A stretch of DNA of 64,000 nucleotides from RYN-230 sp963768945 (GTDB lineage: Bacteria > Actinomycetota > Actinomycetes > Streptosporangiales > Streptosporangiaceae), in NCBI GenBank assembly GCA_963768945.1, contig CAVYJW010000005.1, forward strand, positions 496,001 to 560,000, given 5' to 3'. A program made the translations under genes and the position numbers. Numbering within the stretch: the stretch's first letter is position 1; each line of letters opens with the position of its first letter. The notes beneath the pieces were generated by a model. It ran no database searches, had not been told where the DNA came from, and worked only from the letters and a program-made list of their open reading frames with translations. Of the stretch, positions 31,274-40,006 are shown one piece after another.

Positions 31274-32390
31274 GCTGCGTCACTCCTCGAAGGCTGCCGA
31301 TGCCGAGCGATCCGGCGGATCCGGGCGGTGCGGCCGGCCCGGCCGCCTGATCGTCATCCCTGCCGTCTTCAGTGCTGTTCCCCCCGGGCCCGGGGGGCGC
31401 GGCGCTGGCCGCCTGATCGTCAGCCAGGCTCTCCAGCAGCGGCATCGACGGCACGAAGAACAGGCTGCCGGTCACCGCGCGGCTGACGTCGAGCAGCCGG
31501 TCGTAGTTGCCCGGCGGCCGCCCGACGAACATGTTGGTGAGCATTAGCTCGATGGTCTGCGGCGAGCGTGCGTAGCCGATGAAGTAGGTGCCGTGCTCGC
31601 CTTCCGCGGCATTGCCGAAGGGCATGTTGTCCCGGACGATGTCGATTTCCTCGCCGTCCTCGCCGACGATGGTGGTCAGCGCGTTGTGCGCGAAGCTTGG
31701 CTTCACCGCGTCGTCCAGCTCGATGTCGTCGAGCTTCGTGCGGCCGATGATGTTCTCCTGCTCCTCGGTGGGCAGGGCATTCCATTTGGCCAGGTCATGC
31801 AGGTACTTCTGGACGATCACGTAGCTGCCGCCGGCGTACGCCGGGTCCTCGGTGCCAATCACCGTCGCCTGGACCGCGTCCCGGCCGGTCGGGTTCTCCG
31901 TCCCGTCGACGAAGCCGATCAGGTCGCGGTCGTCGAAGTACCGGAAACCGTGCACCTCATCCGCGCTGTCCAGGGCGTCGCCCAGCCGGGTGGTGATGTG
32001 CGTGGCCAGCTCGAAGCACAGGTCCATCCGGTCCGCGCGGATATGGAACAGCAGATCCCCGGGGGTGGCGACGGCGTGCCGGTCGCCGGCCTGGATCTCG
32101 CGGAACGGGTGCAGTCCCGCGGGCCGCTCAGGACCGGCCAACCGGTCCCACAGCTCTGCCCCCAAGCCCATTACACAGGTCAGGCCGGCGTCGAGGTCGC
32201 GGAAACCGACCGCACGCAGCAGGCCGCCGAGGTTGCCGCACAGCGTGCGCACCACGGCGTCGCTGGCCTGACCGGGCCGTACGGTGGCGACAAGGAAGAT
32301 CGCCGCGGCCGACAACGGTGCGGCGACGGGCTGCGTCACCGCCTGCGGCGGGGGGCCGCCCGCGGGTCGTGGGGCTCCATCCAGGCTCAT
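31266..32390 (-). CDS. DyP-type peroxidase, encapsulin cargo
   Basis: 374 residues. Heme peroxidase of the Dyp family: the GFVDGTENP motif has the distal catalytic Asp, the FAHNALT region and the LTNMFVGRPPGNYDRLLD region hold heme-pocket residues. After a Pro/Gly/Asp-rich linker (about 320-355) the protein ends in GSLGIGSLRG..., the classic encapsulin targeting peptide that docks on the shell's inner face. It oxidises dyes and other aromatic substrates with hydrogen peroxide inside the compartment. Start near ATG 32390; the encapsulin gene follows with an eight-base overlap. Confidence 0.95.
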   Translation of the reverse strand: MSLDGAPRPAGGPPPQAVTQPVAAPLSAAAIFLVATVRPGQASDAVVRTLCGNLGGLLRAVGFRDLDAGLTCVMGLGAELWDRLAGPERPAGLHPFREIQAGDRHAVATPGDLLFHIRADRMDLCFELATHITTRLGDALDSADEVHGFRYFDDRDLIGFVDGTENPTGRDAVQATVIGTEDPAYAGGSYVIVQKYLHDLAKWNALPTEEQENIIGRTKLDDIELDDAVKPSFAHNALTTIVGEDGEEIDIVRDNMPFGNAAEGEHGTYFIGYARSPQTIELMLTNMFVGRPPGNYDRLLDVSRAVTGSLFFVPSMPLLESLADDQAASAAPPGPGGNSTEDGRDDDQAAGPAAPPGSAGSLGIGSLRGVTQHG

Positions 32391-32486
32391 CAGCGGTCCC
32401 GGTGCTCTGGTGTTCCTGCTGGTCGGGTTCCTCGTATCGGTGGGCCGGCCCTGTGCGGGGATACCTGGGTCCTAAGGTACCGGGGC

Positions 32487-33554
32487 TTACAGATGAGGTC
32501 CGAGCAGGGTCAGGTCCGCGGGCGACAGCCGGTCACGGGCCGTCTTGGCCTGATGCCAGTACGGGTAGAGCAGCGGCGGTTCGCTGACGTTGCCGAGCCG
32601 CTCCATCTCCGCTTCGCTGAGCTTCAGGTCGGCGGCGGCCAGGTTGTCGGCCAGCTGCTCCGTGGTCCGCGCGCCGATGACCAGCGAAGTCACAGCGGGC
32701 TTGCGCAGCAGGTAGGCCAGGGCGACCTGGGCGGCGGAGACCCCGTGCTCGGTACCGATCTCGAGCAGCACCTCGACGGTGTCATGCAGCTTTTCCTGGT
32801 CGTAGACCGGGGGCTCGTTCCAGTCGGTCAGCTGCCGGGAGCCGGAGTCCGGCCGCTGGTCCCGGCGGTACTTCCCGGACAGCAGCCCACCCGCGAGCGG
32901 GCTCCAGACCAGCACGCCCAGTCCCTGGTCCACAGCCGCCGGGATCAGCTCGTACTCGGCGTCACGCGCCTGCAGTGAGTAGTAGATCTGCTGGCTGACG
33001 AACCGGGGCAGGCCATGCAGGCTGGACGTGCCGAGGGCCTTCATCAGCTGCCAGCCTGCGTAGTTGGAGACGCCGACGTAGCGCACCTTGCCCGAGCGGA
33101 CCAGCAGGTCCAGCGCTTCCAGCGTCTCCTCCAGCGGCGTCACCCCGTCCCACTCATGCAGCTGGTAGAGATCGATGTGATCGGTGCGCAGACGGCGCAG
33201 GCTAGCCTCGCAACCGGTGACGACGTGGTGCAGGGAGAGGCCGGCGTCGTTGGGGCCGTCGCCCATCGGCATCCGGACCTTGGTGGCGACGAGGACGTCA
33301 TCGCGGCGCCCGGCCAGGACCTCGCCGACGATCTCCTCGGCCAGCCCGGCCGAGTACACGTCCGCTGTGTCGATGATGTTGACGCCCGCGTCGAGGCACA
33401 TGTCCAGCTGGCGCCGGGCCTCCTCCACGCCGGTCGAGCCGACGCTCGCGAACTCCCCGGTGCCGCCGAAGGTCATCGTGCCCAAGGTGAGCACGGATGT
33501 CCGGAGTCCTGATCGGCCCAGAGTTCGGTATTCCACGAAAGAAACCCTATCCAC
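32487..33554 (-). CDS. Aldo/keto reductase
   Basis: 355 residues. (Beta/alpha)8 NADPH-dependent oxidoreductase: Tyr in NIIDTADVYSAG (catalytic Asp/Tyr), Lys in VLVATKVRMP and His in YQLHEWDG; ARTTEQLADNL is the NADP-binding end. The LxxLGRSGLRTSVLTLGTMTFGGTG N-terminus and the length suit the AKR subgroup related to YdhF/Tas and potassium-channel beta subunits. Substrate unknown. GTG at 33554 is taken as start; the alternative GTG at 33536 (VEYRTLG) is equally close to family starts. Single gene. Confidence 0.92.
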   Translation of the reverse strand: MDRVSFVEYRTLGRSGLRTSVLTLGTMTFGGTGEFASVGSTGVEEARRQLDMCLDAGVNIIDTADVYSAGLAEEIVGEVLAGRRDDVLVATKVRMPMGDGPNDAGLSLHHVVTGCEASLRRLRTDHIDLYQLHEWDGVTPLEETLEALDLLVRSGKVRYVGVSNYAGWQLMKALGTSSLHGLPRFVSQQIYYSLQARDAEYELIPAAVDQGLGVLVWSPLAGGLLSGKYRRDQRPDSGSRQLTDWNEPPVYDQEKLHDTVEVLLEIGTEHGVSAAQVALAYLLRKPAVTSLVIGARTTEQLADNLAAADLKLSEAEMERLGNVSEPPLLYPYWHQAKTARDRLSPADLTLLGPHL

Positions 33555-33610
33555 CCGCCCTCCGCCGCCGCGCGAGTGGTCGTATGCCCGGTCCCGCGGG
33601 GCGCCCGGTG

Positions 33611-34492
33611 CTACGCCCCGGCTGGGTCGTGCAACGCCTCGCGAACCGCGGGGACGACCTCCTCGGCGAAGACGCGGGACTGCCGTTCCCGGTCCCCGGA
33701 CGGCCAGTACACGAACGCGTTCATCTGGTAATCGGTGTACAGGCTGGCCAGCGTCTCGACCCAGCGCTCCACCGGACCTTGGAACGGGCCCCGGTCCTCA
33801 GCGGAGACCAGCCCCATGACGTTATAAAGCCGGGTGATCCGCTCAGGATCACGGTTCTCTTCCAGCGCGGCCGTGGTGATGATGTCGTTCAGCTCGGGCA
33901 GCCGCTCCGGGGGCACGTACGGTGCGGACACCGACCAGCCGTCCGCCTTCGCCCCGACCAGCGCCGCCGCGCGCGGCCCCACCACGCCCAGCCAGAGCCC
34001 GACCTGGTGCGCCGGGCGGGGGCCGGGCTGCACCTCGGGGGCCTGGTAGTAGGTTCCCTGGAAGCTGAACGGCTCGCCTGCCCAGCTGGCCCGGATGACA
34101 TCGATCGCCTCGCTGAGGGCCGCGCGGGCCTGGCCGGGCGTGCGGCTCGGGCCGCCCATGCCCGCGATGCCGCCGGTGAAGGCGCCGGCGCCGAGCCCGA
34201 GCTCGAACCGGCCGCCGCTCAGCACATCGATGCTGGCGGCCTGCTTCGCCAGCATGGCCGGCGGGCGCAGCGGCAGGTTGGCCACGTTGGGAAAAAGGTG
34301 CACCCGGCTGGTCCGGGCGGCCAGCCAGGTGATCAGCGTGAACGTATCGAGGAACTCCGCGTTGTAGGGGTGGTCCTGGATCCCCACGTACTCCAGGCCG
34401 GCCGAGTCGGCGATGGCGGCGATGCGGCCGGCGGTGGCCAGCCCGCTGGCGTGCGGGTCAACGTTCAGGCCGAATGCGGCGGGCTGGGCCAT
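33611..34492 (-). CDS. LLM-class flavin/F420-dependent oxidoreductase
   Basis: 293 residues, TIM-barrel luciferase-like monooxygenase fold. Signature parts: AAIADSAGLEYVGIQDHPY (coenzyme site), LFPNVANLPLRPPAMLAKQAASIDVLSGGRFELGLGAG, GLWLGVVGPRAAALVGAKADGW. Such proteins in actinomycetes usually use F420H2 rather than FMN, but the cofactor cannot be proved from sequence. ATG at 34492 has AGGAG about 6 bases upstream. A second LLM gene lies at 37146, in the same orientation, with a MarR and a hemerythrin gene between them. Confidence 0.9.
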   Translation of the reverse strand: MAQPAAFGLNVDPHASGLATAGRIAAIADSAGLEYVGIQDHPYNAEFLDTFTLITWLAARTSRVHLFPNVANLPLRPPAMLAKQAASIDVLSGGRFELGLGAGAFTGGIAGMGGPSRTPGQARAALSEAIDVIRASWAGEPFSFQGTYYQAPEVQPGPRPAHQVGLWLGVVGPRAAALVGAKADGWSVSAPYVPPERLPELNDIITTAALEENRDPERITRLYNVMGLVSAEDRGPFQGPVERWVETLASLYTDYQMNAFVYWPSGDRERQSRVFAEEVVPAVREALHDPAGA

Positions 34493-34565
34493 GAGTGCTC
34501 CTGCGCGGTCGGAGGGTGCGGGGGACCTCGGAGGGTGCCGGGGACCAGAGGGTCAGGGATCAGGG

Positions 34566-35108
34566 TCAGGGATCAGATGGTCGCAGATCAGAAGGCCGGG
34601 GAGGTGGGCCCGGGTGGCCCCCCGCTACCCGGGTGAGAGCCCGGGCGAGGAGATCCTGCTCGTCTGGGGTGAGGCGGTCGAGCAGCAGCTCGCTGATCGT
34701 CTGGGCATGCACGCCACTGCCCCGGGCGAGCACCTCGCGGCCCGCGGCGGTCAGCGCGACCATCACGCCGCGCCCGTCGCCAGGGGCCCCGGCCCGGCGC
34801 AGCCAGCCGTGCCGCTCCAGCCGGGCGACCGCCCGGCTGAGCGAGGGCTGGGTCAGCCGCACCGCGGAGCACAGTTCCCCCAGGCGCACCCCTCCGGGGT
34901 CCGCAGCCCGGTCCACCCGCAGCATGATCTGGAACTCGTTGATGCTCAGCCCGCAGGTCCGGGTCAGCGCCGCGCCCAACTGCTGGGTCACCACGGCGTG
35001 CGCCGCGGTCAGGGCGGCCCAAGCCTGCGCGCAGGCCTGCTCGTCGTGGGGCGCGGTGGGCAGCTGTGCTGCCGTCCTGTCCGCTGCCGCCATATCCGCT
35101 GCCGTCAT
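34566..35108 (-). CDS. MarR-family transcriptional regulator
   Basis: 180 residues with a winged helix-turn-helix: TRTCGLSINEFQIMLRVDRAADPGGVRLGELCSAVRLTQPSLSRAVARLERHGWLRRAGAPGDGRGVMVALTAAGREVL, the usual MarR core with the D/R-x-D-x-R wing replaced by PGDGRG. Dimeric repressor sensing phenolic or electrophilic compounds. The start is GTG/ATG near 35108; the upstream hemerythrin stop is 9 bases away, so both genes are in one operon. A 7-4-7 palindrome upstream of the operon (35673-35690) is the likely operator. Confidence 0.88.
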   Translation of the reverse strand: MTAADMAAADRTAAQLPTAPHDEQACAQAWAALTAAHAVVTQQLGAALTRTCGLSINEFQIMLRVDRAADPGGVRLGELCSAVRLTQPSLSRAVARLERHGWLRRAGAPGDGRGVMVALTAAGREVLARGSGVHAQTISELLLDRLTPDEQDLLARALTRVAGGHPGPPPRPSDLRPSDP

Positions 35109-35117
35109 CGCCGGGCC

Positions 35118-35639
35118 TTACCAGCCGGGCCAGCGGGTCCAGGTGCGCAGGGTCCCGGAGATCTGCTCCTCCTCGTACTGGAGGTGGGCCAGCAGGTCAT
35201 CGCTCAGCGTGCGCAGGGCGGTGACGAGACGCTCGCGGGCGGGGGGCTCACCGGCCTGGCCCAGCTGGTTTGAGGCGGCCTCGACCTCGTCGAGCAGATC
35301 CGAGACGTGCGCGTGGTCGGCTTCCAGCTTGTCCACCACCGGGTTCAGTGCCGGGTTGGCCTGGCGCAGCGCCGGGAACAGCATCATCGACTCGTGTGTG
35401 TGGTGGGAGTGCACGAACCGGCAGTGCTGAAGGCAGCTGACCTTCAGCTGCCAGACCGCGCTGCCCGAGGCCAGCGACTGGATCGCGTCGCGGATCGCGC
35501 GGGCCAGGCCCGCCTCGGTGTCCGCGGCCATCTGCCGGATCACGCCGAGGTCGTGCCGGATCATGTCGTGTACCCACCTGAGCTCGGCCACCATGGCCTC
35601 ACCCCGGGGGTTCGGCCGTCCCTGCTCGGTCAGGGTCAT
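35118..35639 (-). CDS. Hemerythrin HHE-domain protein
   Basis: 173 residues. Two-helix-pair HHE bundle: WVHDMIRHDL (first His pair), CRFVHSHHTHESMMLFPAL (His/Glu ligands), LEADHAHVSDLL and LLAHLQYEEEQI complete the diiron site. It binds oxygen, nitric oxide or iron. It is followed by a marR gene 9 bases later. The -10/-35 region carries the palindrome TACATAC-GCAT-GTATGTA, 34 bases before the start, for control by the MarR protein or another repressor. This gene is the first of the operon. Confidence 0.9.
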   Translation of the reverse strand: MTLTEQGRPNPRGEAMVAELRWVHDMIRHDLGVIRQMAADTEAGLARAIRDAIQSLASGSAVWQLKVSCLQHCRFVHSHHTHESMMLFPALRQANPALNPVVDKLEADHAHVSDLLDEVEAASNQLGQAGEPPARERLVTALRTLSDDLLAHLQYEEEQISGTLRTWTRWPGW

Positions 35640-35672
35640 CGTGTCAGGCTCGCGGCCGGTCGCTCAGTTAGA

Positions 35673-35690
35673 TACATACGCATGTATGTA
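35673..35690. promoter_or_regulatory. Operator-like palindrome upstream of the hemerythrin/MarR operon
   Basis: TACATAC (35673-35679) and GTATGTA (35684-35690) form a perfect inverted repeat with 4 bases between. It lies 34 bases upstream of the hemerythrin start codon, in an A/T-rich patch likely to hold the promoter. MarR proteins bind such short inverted repeats, so autoregulation is the simplest idea. Confidence 0.6.
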
Positions 35691-35720
35691 CCGTAGCACG
35701 CCCGGGCCCCGCCGGAGCGG

Positions 35721-35788
35721 GTGGCCCCGGGTCAGCGAGCTGGGTGGCCACGGGTCAGCGGGCTGGGTGGCCACGGGTCAGCGGGCCG
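35721..35788. repeat. Three 23-bp tandem repeats between operons
   Basis: GTGGCCACGGGTCAGCGGGCTGG-type units begin at 35721, 35744 and 35767. The first has two changes and the third runs into the stop codon region of the MBL gene (35778). The third unit's TCAGCGGGC segment therefore codes the last residues of that protein on the other strand. Confidence 0.75.
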
Positions 35789-36857
35789 CCGGGCCGGGGA
35801 TCTCATAACTGACCAGCTTGTCCGTGCTGGTGCGGCTCAGTCGCCCCTGGGCCACCAGCAGATCCAGGTGTACCCCGGTCTCCAGCACCGCGAGCATCTG
35901 GTTGAACGGGTCCAGCTCGCTGAACGGGTGGCCGCGGCGGGTCCAGCCCAGCCCCTGGGCGGCCTCGTAGGCGGTGTGCGCCCCGGCCTCGATCCGTCCC
36001 AGGGACGCGCCCAGCCGCTCCTCATGGTGAGCCAGCAGGGCGTGCACCCGGGCGTGGGTCGTCTCGGTCACCGGCCCGTGCGCAGGCAGCAGCCGCATGT
36101 CCGGCAGGTCCAGGACCAGCCGGAGCGAACGCAGGTAGTCACCGAGCGGCAGTTCCGCCACGACCGCCTCGAAACCCACCGACGGGGTGATGTGCGGTAG
36201 CACATGATCCCCGGCGAACAGCATGTTCGACCCCAGGTCAGCGAACACGGTGTGCCCCTGGGTGTGACCCGGGGTGGCCACGGCCCGCAGCTCACGGCCA
36301 CCCAGCTCGATCGTGGCCTGATCCTTGAGCCACTCGTCGGGCAGCTCCCACACGTCCTCGCGGTCTGGCCGCGCGTTTCCGTAGGCCGCGTGCAGCGCAC
36401 GGATCAGCGGCTCCGCCCCGGCCCGTTCCATCCGCAGGACGTGCTCGGCCATGTTCTCGCGCTCGGCGTCACCGGCTGCGGTGAGTGAGGGGCGGTCGCC
36501 GATGCCCAGCGCCACGCGGGTGCCGAAGCGGCGGCGCAGGATCACCGCCATCGTGTAGTGATCCCGGTGTACGTGCGTGACCAGGCAGCGGGTGATCTCC
36601 GCGGAGTTGCGGCCGATCCGGTCCAGGGCCGCGTCCAGCAGGCCGCCGGTCTCGGCCAGCGCCCAGCCGGCGTTGACCAGCACCAGGTCGTCGCCCGACT
36701 CGATGGCGTAGACGTTCACCGCCCGCAGCGCGTCGCTGGGCAGCGGCAGCGGGATCCGGTGCACGCCGGGGGCGACGGTGAACAGCCCCGGCTCGGTCCA
36801 GTCCGGATTACTGCCCTGCTTCCCGGTGCGCTGTCCAGCCGAGTCCGCCATCGACAT
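35778..36857 (-). CDS. Metallo-beta-lactamase-fold hydrolase
   Basis: 359 residues. The binuclear zinc motif is THVHRDH (H-x-H-x-D-H), with further ligands in ATPGHTQGHTVFADL (His) and LFAGDHVLP (Asp). After residue about 240 there is a helical C-terminal domain (LLAHHEERLGASLGRIEAG...). Family members hydrolyse thioesters, lactones or phosphoesters; the length and domain order fit the group that includes MBL hydrolases near hemerythrin/F420 genes, but the substrate is not predicted. Start chosen at ATG 36857; the first ~20 residues are polar. Confidence 0.88.
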   Translation of the reverse strand: MSMADSAGQRTGKQGSNPDWTEPGLFTVAPGVHRIPLPLPSDALRAVNVYAIESGDDLVLVNAGWALAETGGLLDAALDRIGRNSAEITRCLVTHVHRDHYTMAVILRRRFGTRVALGIGDRPSLTAAGDAERENMAEHVLRMERAGAEPLIRALHAAYGNARPDREDVWELPDEWLKDQATIELGGRELRAVATPGHTQGHTVFADLGSNMLFAGDHVLPHITPSVGFEAVVAELPLGDYLRSLRLVLDLPDMRLLPAHGPVTETTHARVHALLAHHEERLGASLGRIEAGAHTAYEAAQGLGWTRRGHPFSELDPFNQMLAVLETGVHLDLLVAQGRLSRTSTDKLVSYEIPGPAAR

Positions 36858-37145
36858 CCCATCCCCGGCCGCATCACACGTCCCGCCGCCGGAGTATCCC
36901 GCCGTACGGGTGGCCGCCGCCAGATCACCTCACGGCCCGAACGGCCAGCAAGTCGGAGCGGGGCATGTCGCCAGCCCCAGGTCATTATGCCCGGCACCTC
37001 CGGACGCCCCGCGCACTGAGGAGGCCGGTTCGGGCATTAACGTGGTGCGTTTTGCCCCGCGGGCGGGGCAAAACGCACCACGTTAATGGCTTCGGGTGGG
37101 CTTGGGTTCAATGGGACTGGAGGGGACGGGTACGTAGGGCAGCAC
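36858..37145. other. Gene-free interval with a strong terminator
   Basis: 288 bases between the MBL gene and the preceding LLM gene of the minus strand. No gene. It holds the perfect hairpin at 37034-37087. Confidence 0.4.
37034..37087. terminator. Perfect 26-bp hairpin, terminator of the LLM gene
   Basis: Bases 37034-37059 and 37062-37087 are perfect inverted repeats with a 2-base GG loop. The arm includes the run GTGGTGCGTTTTGCCCCGC. It lies 58 bases after the end of the LLM gene (37146) and can serve as terminator. The arm and loop resemble the imperfect hairpin at 818-863, suggesting a repeat family. Confidence 0.78.
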
Positions 37146-38015
37146 CTAGGCAGACCGCAAACCCAGCGCCACAGCCGCCTGCTCCAAGGCGCCAAGATGA
37201 TCACCCAGGCTGGCCAGGCCCGCGCCCATCGTGTTGACGGCCAGATGGGTGGCGCCCGCCTCCTGCCACCGCCCCGCCTGCTCGGCGAGTTTCCCCGCGT
37301 CGCCGCGCCAGCTGATCCGCCCTTCCATCCCGAGCTGGGCCGGGTCCCGGCCCGCTTCCCGGGCGGCCGCGTAGACGATTTCCTTGGCGTTGTCGAGCTC
37401 CGGCCCCGGGCTGACCTGCGGGAACCAGCCGTCGGCGAGGCGTCCGGCCCGGCGGTAGGCACGCTCGGACTGGGCGCCGAACCAGACCGGGATCGGCCTG
37501 CGCACCGGCAGCGGCGCCAGCCCGGCCCCGGTCACCCGGTCGAACTCACCCTCATGGGTCACCGACTGCTCGGTCCACAGGCGGCGCATCAGCGTGACCT
37601 GCTCCTCGATCCGCCGGCCCCGGGTGCGGAAATCCTGCCCCAGCGCCTCGTACTCCACCTCGTTCCAGCCCAGTCCCACGCCGAGCCGGAAGTGGCCACC
37701 GGACAGCAGGTCCACCTCGGCGGCCTGCTTGGCCACCAGGACGGTCTGCCGTTGCGGCAGGATGATGATCCCCGTCACCAGTTCCAGTGAGGTGAGCGCG
37801 GCCAGGAACCCGAACATCACCATCGGCTCGTGGAATGTGGTGTGCAGGTCATAGGGGCCGCTCCAGCCCCGGTGCACGGCGGGGTCTGCGCCGACGACAT
37901 GGTCGTAGGCCATCACATGCGCGAAGCCCAGCCCCTCGACCCGCCGCCCGTAGGCCCGCACCGCTCCCGCGTCCGGACCGATCTCAGTCTGCGGGAAAAC
38001 GACGCCGATCTGCAT
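37146..38015 (-). CDS. LLM-class F420-dependent oxidoreductase
   Basis: 289 residues. Conserved parts: IGVVFPQTEIG, GLGFAHVMAYDHVVG, LELVTGIIILPQRQTVLVAKQAAEVDLLSGGHFRLGVGLGWNEVEYEALGQDF, PIPVWFGAQSERAYRRAGRLADGWFP, IDP-type ending RISWRGDAGKLAEQAGRWQEAGATHLAVNT. F420-type LLM enzyme with unknown substrate. The recQ gene ends only 20 bases before its start, in the same orientation, so they may be cotranscribed. A strong hairpin follows the gene. Confidence 0.92.
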   Translation of the reverse strand: MQIGVVFPQTEIGPDAGAVRAYGRRVEGLGFAHVMAYDHVVGADPAVHRGWSGPYDLHTTFHEPMVMFGFLAALTSLELVTGIIILPQRQTVLVAKQAAEVDLLSGGHFRLGVGLGWNEVEYEALGQDFRTRGRRIEEQVTLMRRLWTEQSVTHEGEFDRVTGAGLAPLPVRRPIPVWFGAQSERAYRRAGRLADGWFPQVSPGPELDNAKEIVYAAAREAGRDPAQLGMEGRISWRGDAGKLAEQAGRWQEAGATHLAVNTMGAGLASLGDHLGALEQAAVALGLRSA

Positions 38016-38035
38016 GGCTGCTCCTTCTCCTCCGC

Positions 38036-39895
38036 TCAGGGCTGGCCGCCGCCCAGGACATCCAGCACCTGCTGGCCGTACCGCGCCAGCTTGGCCTCCC
38101 CTACCCCGCTCACGGCCGACAAAGCCGTCAGAGTCGGCGGTGCCTGAGCGGCGATCTGCCGCAGTGTCGCGTCATGGAAGATCACGTACGCGGGGACGCC
38201 CTGCTCCTTGGCCGCGCCCGCGCGCCAGGTGCGCAGCTTCTCGAACAGGGGCGCCGCTGAGGCGGGCAGGTCGTCCGGGGGCGCCGTGGTCTTCGCCGCC
38301 CGCGCCGCCCGCGCCCGGGGCGGCCGCTCGGGCTCGCGGCGCAGCATCACCTGGCGCCGTCGGCCGAGGACCTCGTCGCTGCCCGCGGTGAGGTCCAGCG
38401 TCCCGTAGTCCCCCTGCACCGTGACGAGGCCCTGGGCCAGCAGCTGGCGGATCACCCCGCGCCACTGCGACTCGGTCAGCTCAGTACCGATCCCGAACAC
38501 GGTCAGCGAGTCGTGCCCGTTATCGGAGATCTTGGCGGTGCTGCGGCCGAGCAGGATGTCGATCACCTGGCCGGCGCCGAACCGCTGGCCCCGCTCATGC
38601 TTGAGCCGGTACACCGCGGACAGGAACTTCTGCGCCGCGATGGTCCCGTCCCACGCCTCCGGCGGCGACTGGCAGGTGTCACAGTTGCCGCAGGCTCCCG
38701 CGTCCTCACCGAAATAGCCGAGCAGCTGGGCGCGGCGGCATTCGATCGTCTCGCACAGCGCCAGCATCGCGTCCAGGTGCGCGGACTGGCGGCGGCGGTG
38801 GGCGAGGTCCCCGGCGGAGGTGTCGATCAGCTTGCGCTGCTGGACCACGTCCTGCAGGCCGTAGGCCAGCCAGGCGGAGGAGGGCAGGCCGTCCCGCCCG
38901 GCCCGGCCCGTCTCCTGGTAGTACCCCTCAACCGACCGGGGCAGGTCCAGGTGGGCCACGAAGCGCACGTCCGGCTTGTCGATGCCCATCCCGAAGGCGA
39001 TCGTGGCCACCATGACCAGGCCGTCCTCGCGCAGGAACCGGGCCTGGTTCCTGGCGCGCGTGAACGCGTCCAGTCCGGCGTGGTACGGCAGCGCGGTGAT
39101 CCCGTTGGCGGTGAGGAACGCCGCCGTCTTTTCCACCGAAGCCCGCGACAGGCAATAGACAATGCCTGACGCGCTGGGGTGTTCGTTGCGGAGGAAGGTG
39201 AGCAACTGACGGCTCGGCTCAGCCTTGGGCACTATGCGGTAGTTGATATTGGGGCGGTCGAAGCTCGCCACGAAATGACGCGCGTCCGCCAGTCCCAGCC
39301 GGTCCGCGATCTCGGCGCGGGTGGCCCGCGTGGCCGTGGCGGTCAGCGCGATGCGGGGGACTGCCGGCCAGCGTTCGCGCAGCCCGGACAGGGTGAGGTA
39401 GTCGGGCCGGAAGTCGTGCCCCCACTGGGACACGCAGTGCGCCTCGTCGATGGCGAACAGCGAGACCGTGCCCCGGTCGAGCAGCGCCAGGGTGGACTCG
39501 GTGCGCAGCCGCTCCGGCGCCAGGTACAGCAGGTCCAGGTCGCCAGCCAGGAAGGCGGACTCCATCTCGCGGCGCTGCGCTGGGTCCTGGGTGGAGTTCA
39601 GGAACCCGGCCCGGACGCCGAGTGCCCGCATGGCGTCCACCTGGTCCTGCATCAGCGCGATGAGCGGGGAGATGACCACCCCGGTCCCGCGGCGGACCAG
39701 CGCGGGAATCTGGTAGCACAGTGACTTGCCGCCCCCGGTCGGCATCAGCACGAGCGCGTCGCCGCCCGCGATGAGATGCTCGATGATTTCCTGCTGGGGG
39801 CTGCGGAAGGAGGCGTACCCGAAAACCCGGCGCAGCACGTCCAGCGCGCCGTCCGTCCCACCGCTCATCGCAGGGGCCGATCCGGGAGTGGGCAC
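38036..39895 (-). CDS. recQ: ATP-dependent DNA helicase RecQ
   Basis: 619 residues. 3'-5' helicase with all domains: MPTGGGKSLCYQIP (Walker A), ISPLIALMQDQV, FAIDEAHCVSQWGHDFRPDY (Walker B DEAH), ALTATAT, GIVYCLSR, ATIAFGMGIDKPDVRFVAHLDLP (motif V), YYQETGRAGRDG (motif VI, arginine finger); the RQC zinc domain (CRRAQLLGYFGE...CGNCDTC) and a C-terminal HRDC domain (LFEKLRTWRAGAAKEQGVPAYVIFHDATLRQIA). It works in recombination and fork repair. The start is either GTG 39895 or ATG 39868 (MSGGTDG). It converges with no gene downstream; the LLM gene follows 20 bases later on the same strand. Confidence 0.95.
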   Translation of the reverse strand: MPTPGSAPAMSGGTDGALDVLRRVFGYASFRSPQQEIIEHLIAGGDALVLMPTGGGKSLCYQIPALVRRGTGVVISPLIALMQDQVDAMRALGVRAGFLNSTQDPAQRREMESAFLAGDLDLLYLAPERLRTESTLALLDRGTVSLFAIDEAHCVSQWGHDFRPDYLTLSGLRERWPAVPRIALTATATRATRAEIADRLGLADARHFVASFDRPNINYRIVPKAEPSRQLLTFLRNEHPSASGIVYCLSRASVEKTAAFLTANGITALPYHAGLDAFTRARNQARFLREDGLVMVATIAFGMGIDKPDVRFVAHLDLPRSVEGYYQETGRAGRDGLPSSAWLAYGLQDVVQQRKLIDTSAGDLAHRRRQSAHLDAMLALCETIECRRAQLLGYFGEDAGACGNCDTCQSPPEAWDGTIAAQKFLSAVYRLKHERGQRFGAGQVIDILLGRSTAKISDNGHDSLTVFGIGTELTESQWRGVIRQLLAQGLVTVQGDYGTLDLTAGSDEVLGRRRQVMLRREPERPPRARAARAAKTTAPPDDLPASAAPLFEKLRTWRAGAAKEQGVPAYVIFHDATLRQIAAQAPPTLTALSAVSGVGEAKLARYGQQVLDVLGGGQP

Positions 39896-40006
39896 GCGGC
39901 GATTCTATGAGGATTCAGCTGTGCCGGGGGGCAGTGATAGACCGTTGCGGGGACGCGGCCCAGCGTTCCGCGGCGGCTCAGCTTGCCACGAGCCGAGGAG
40001 GTCGAT

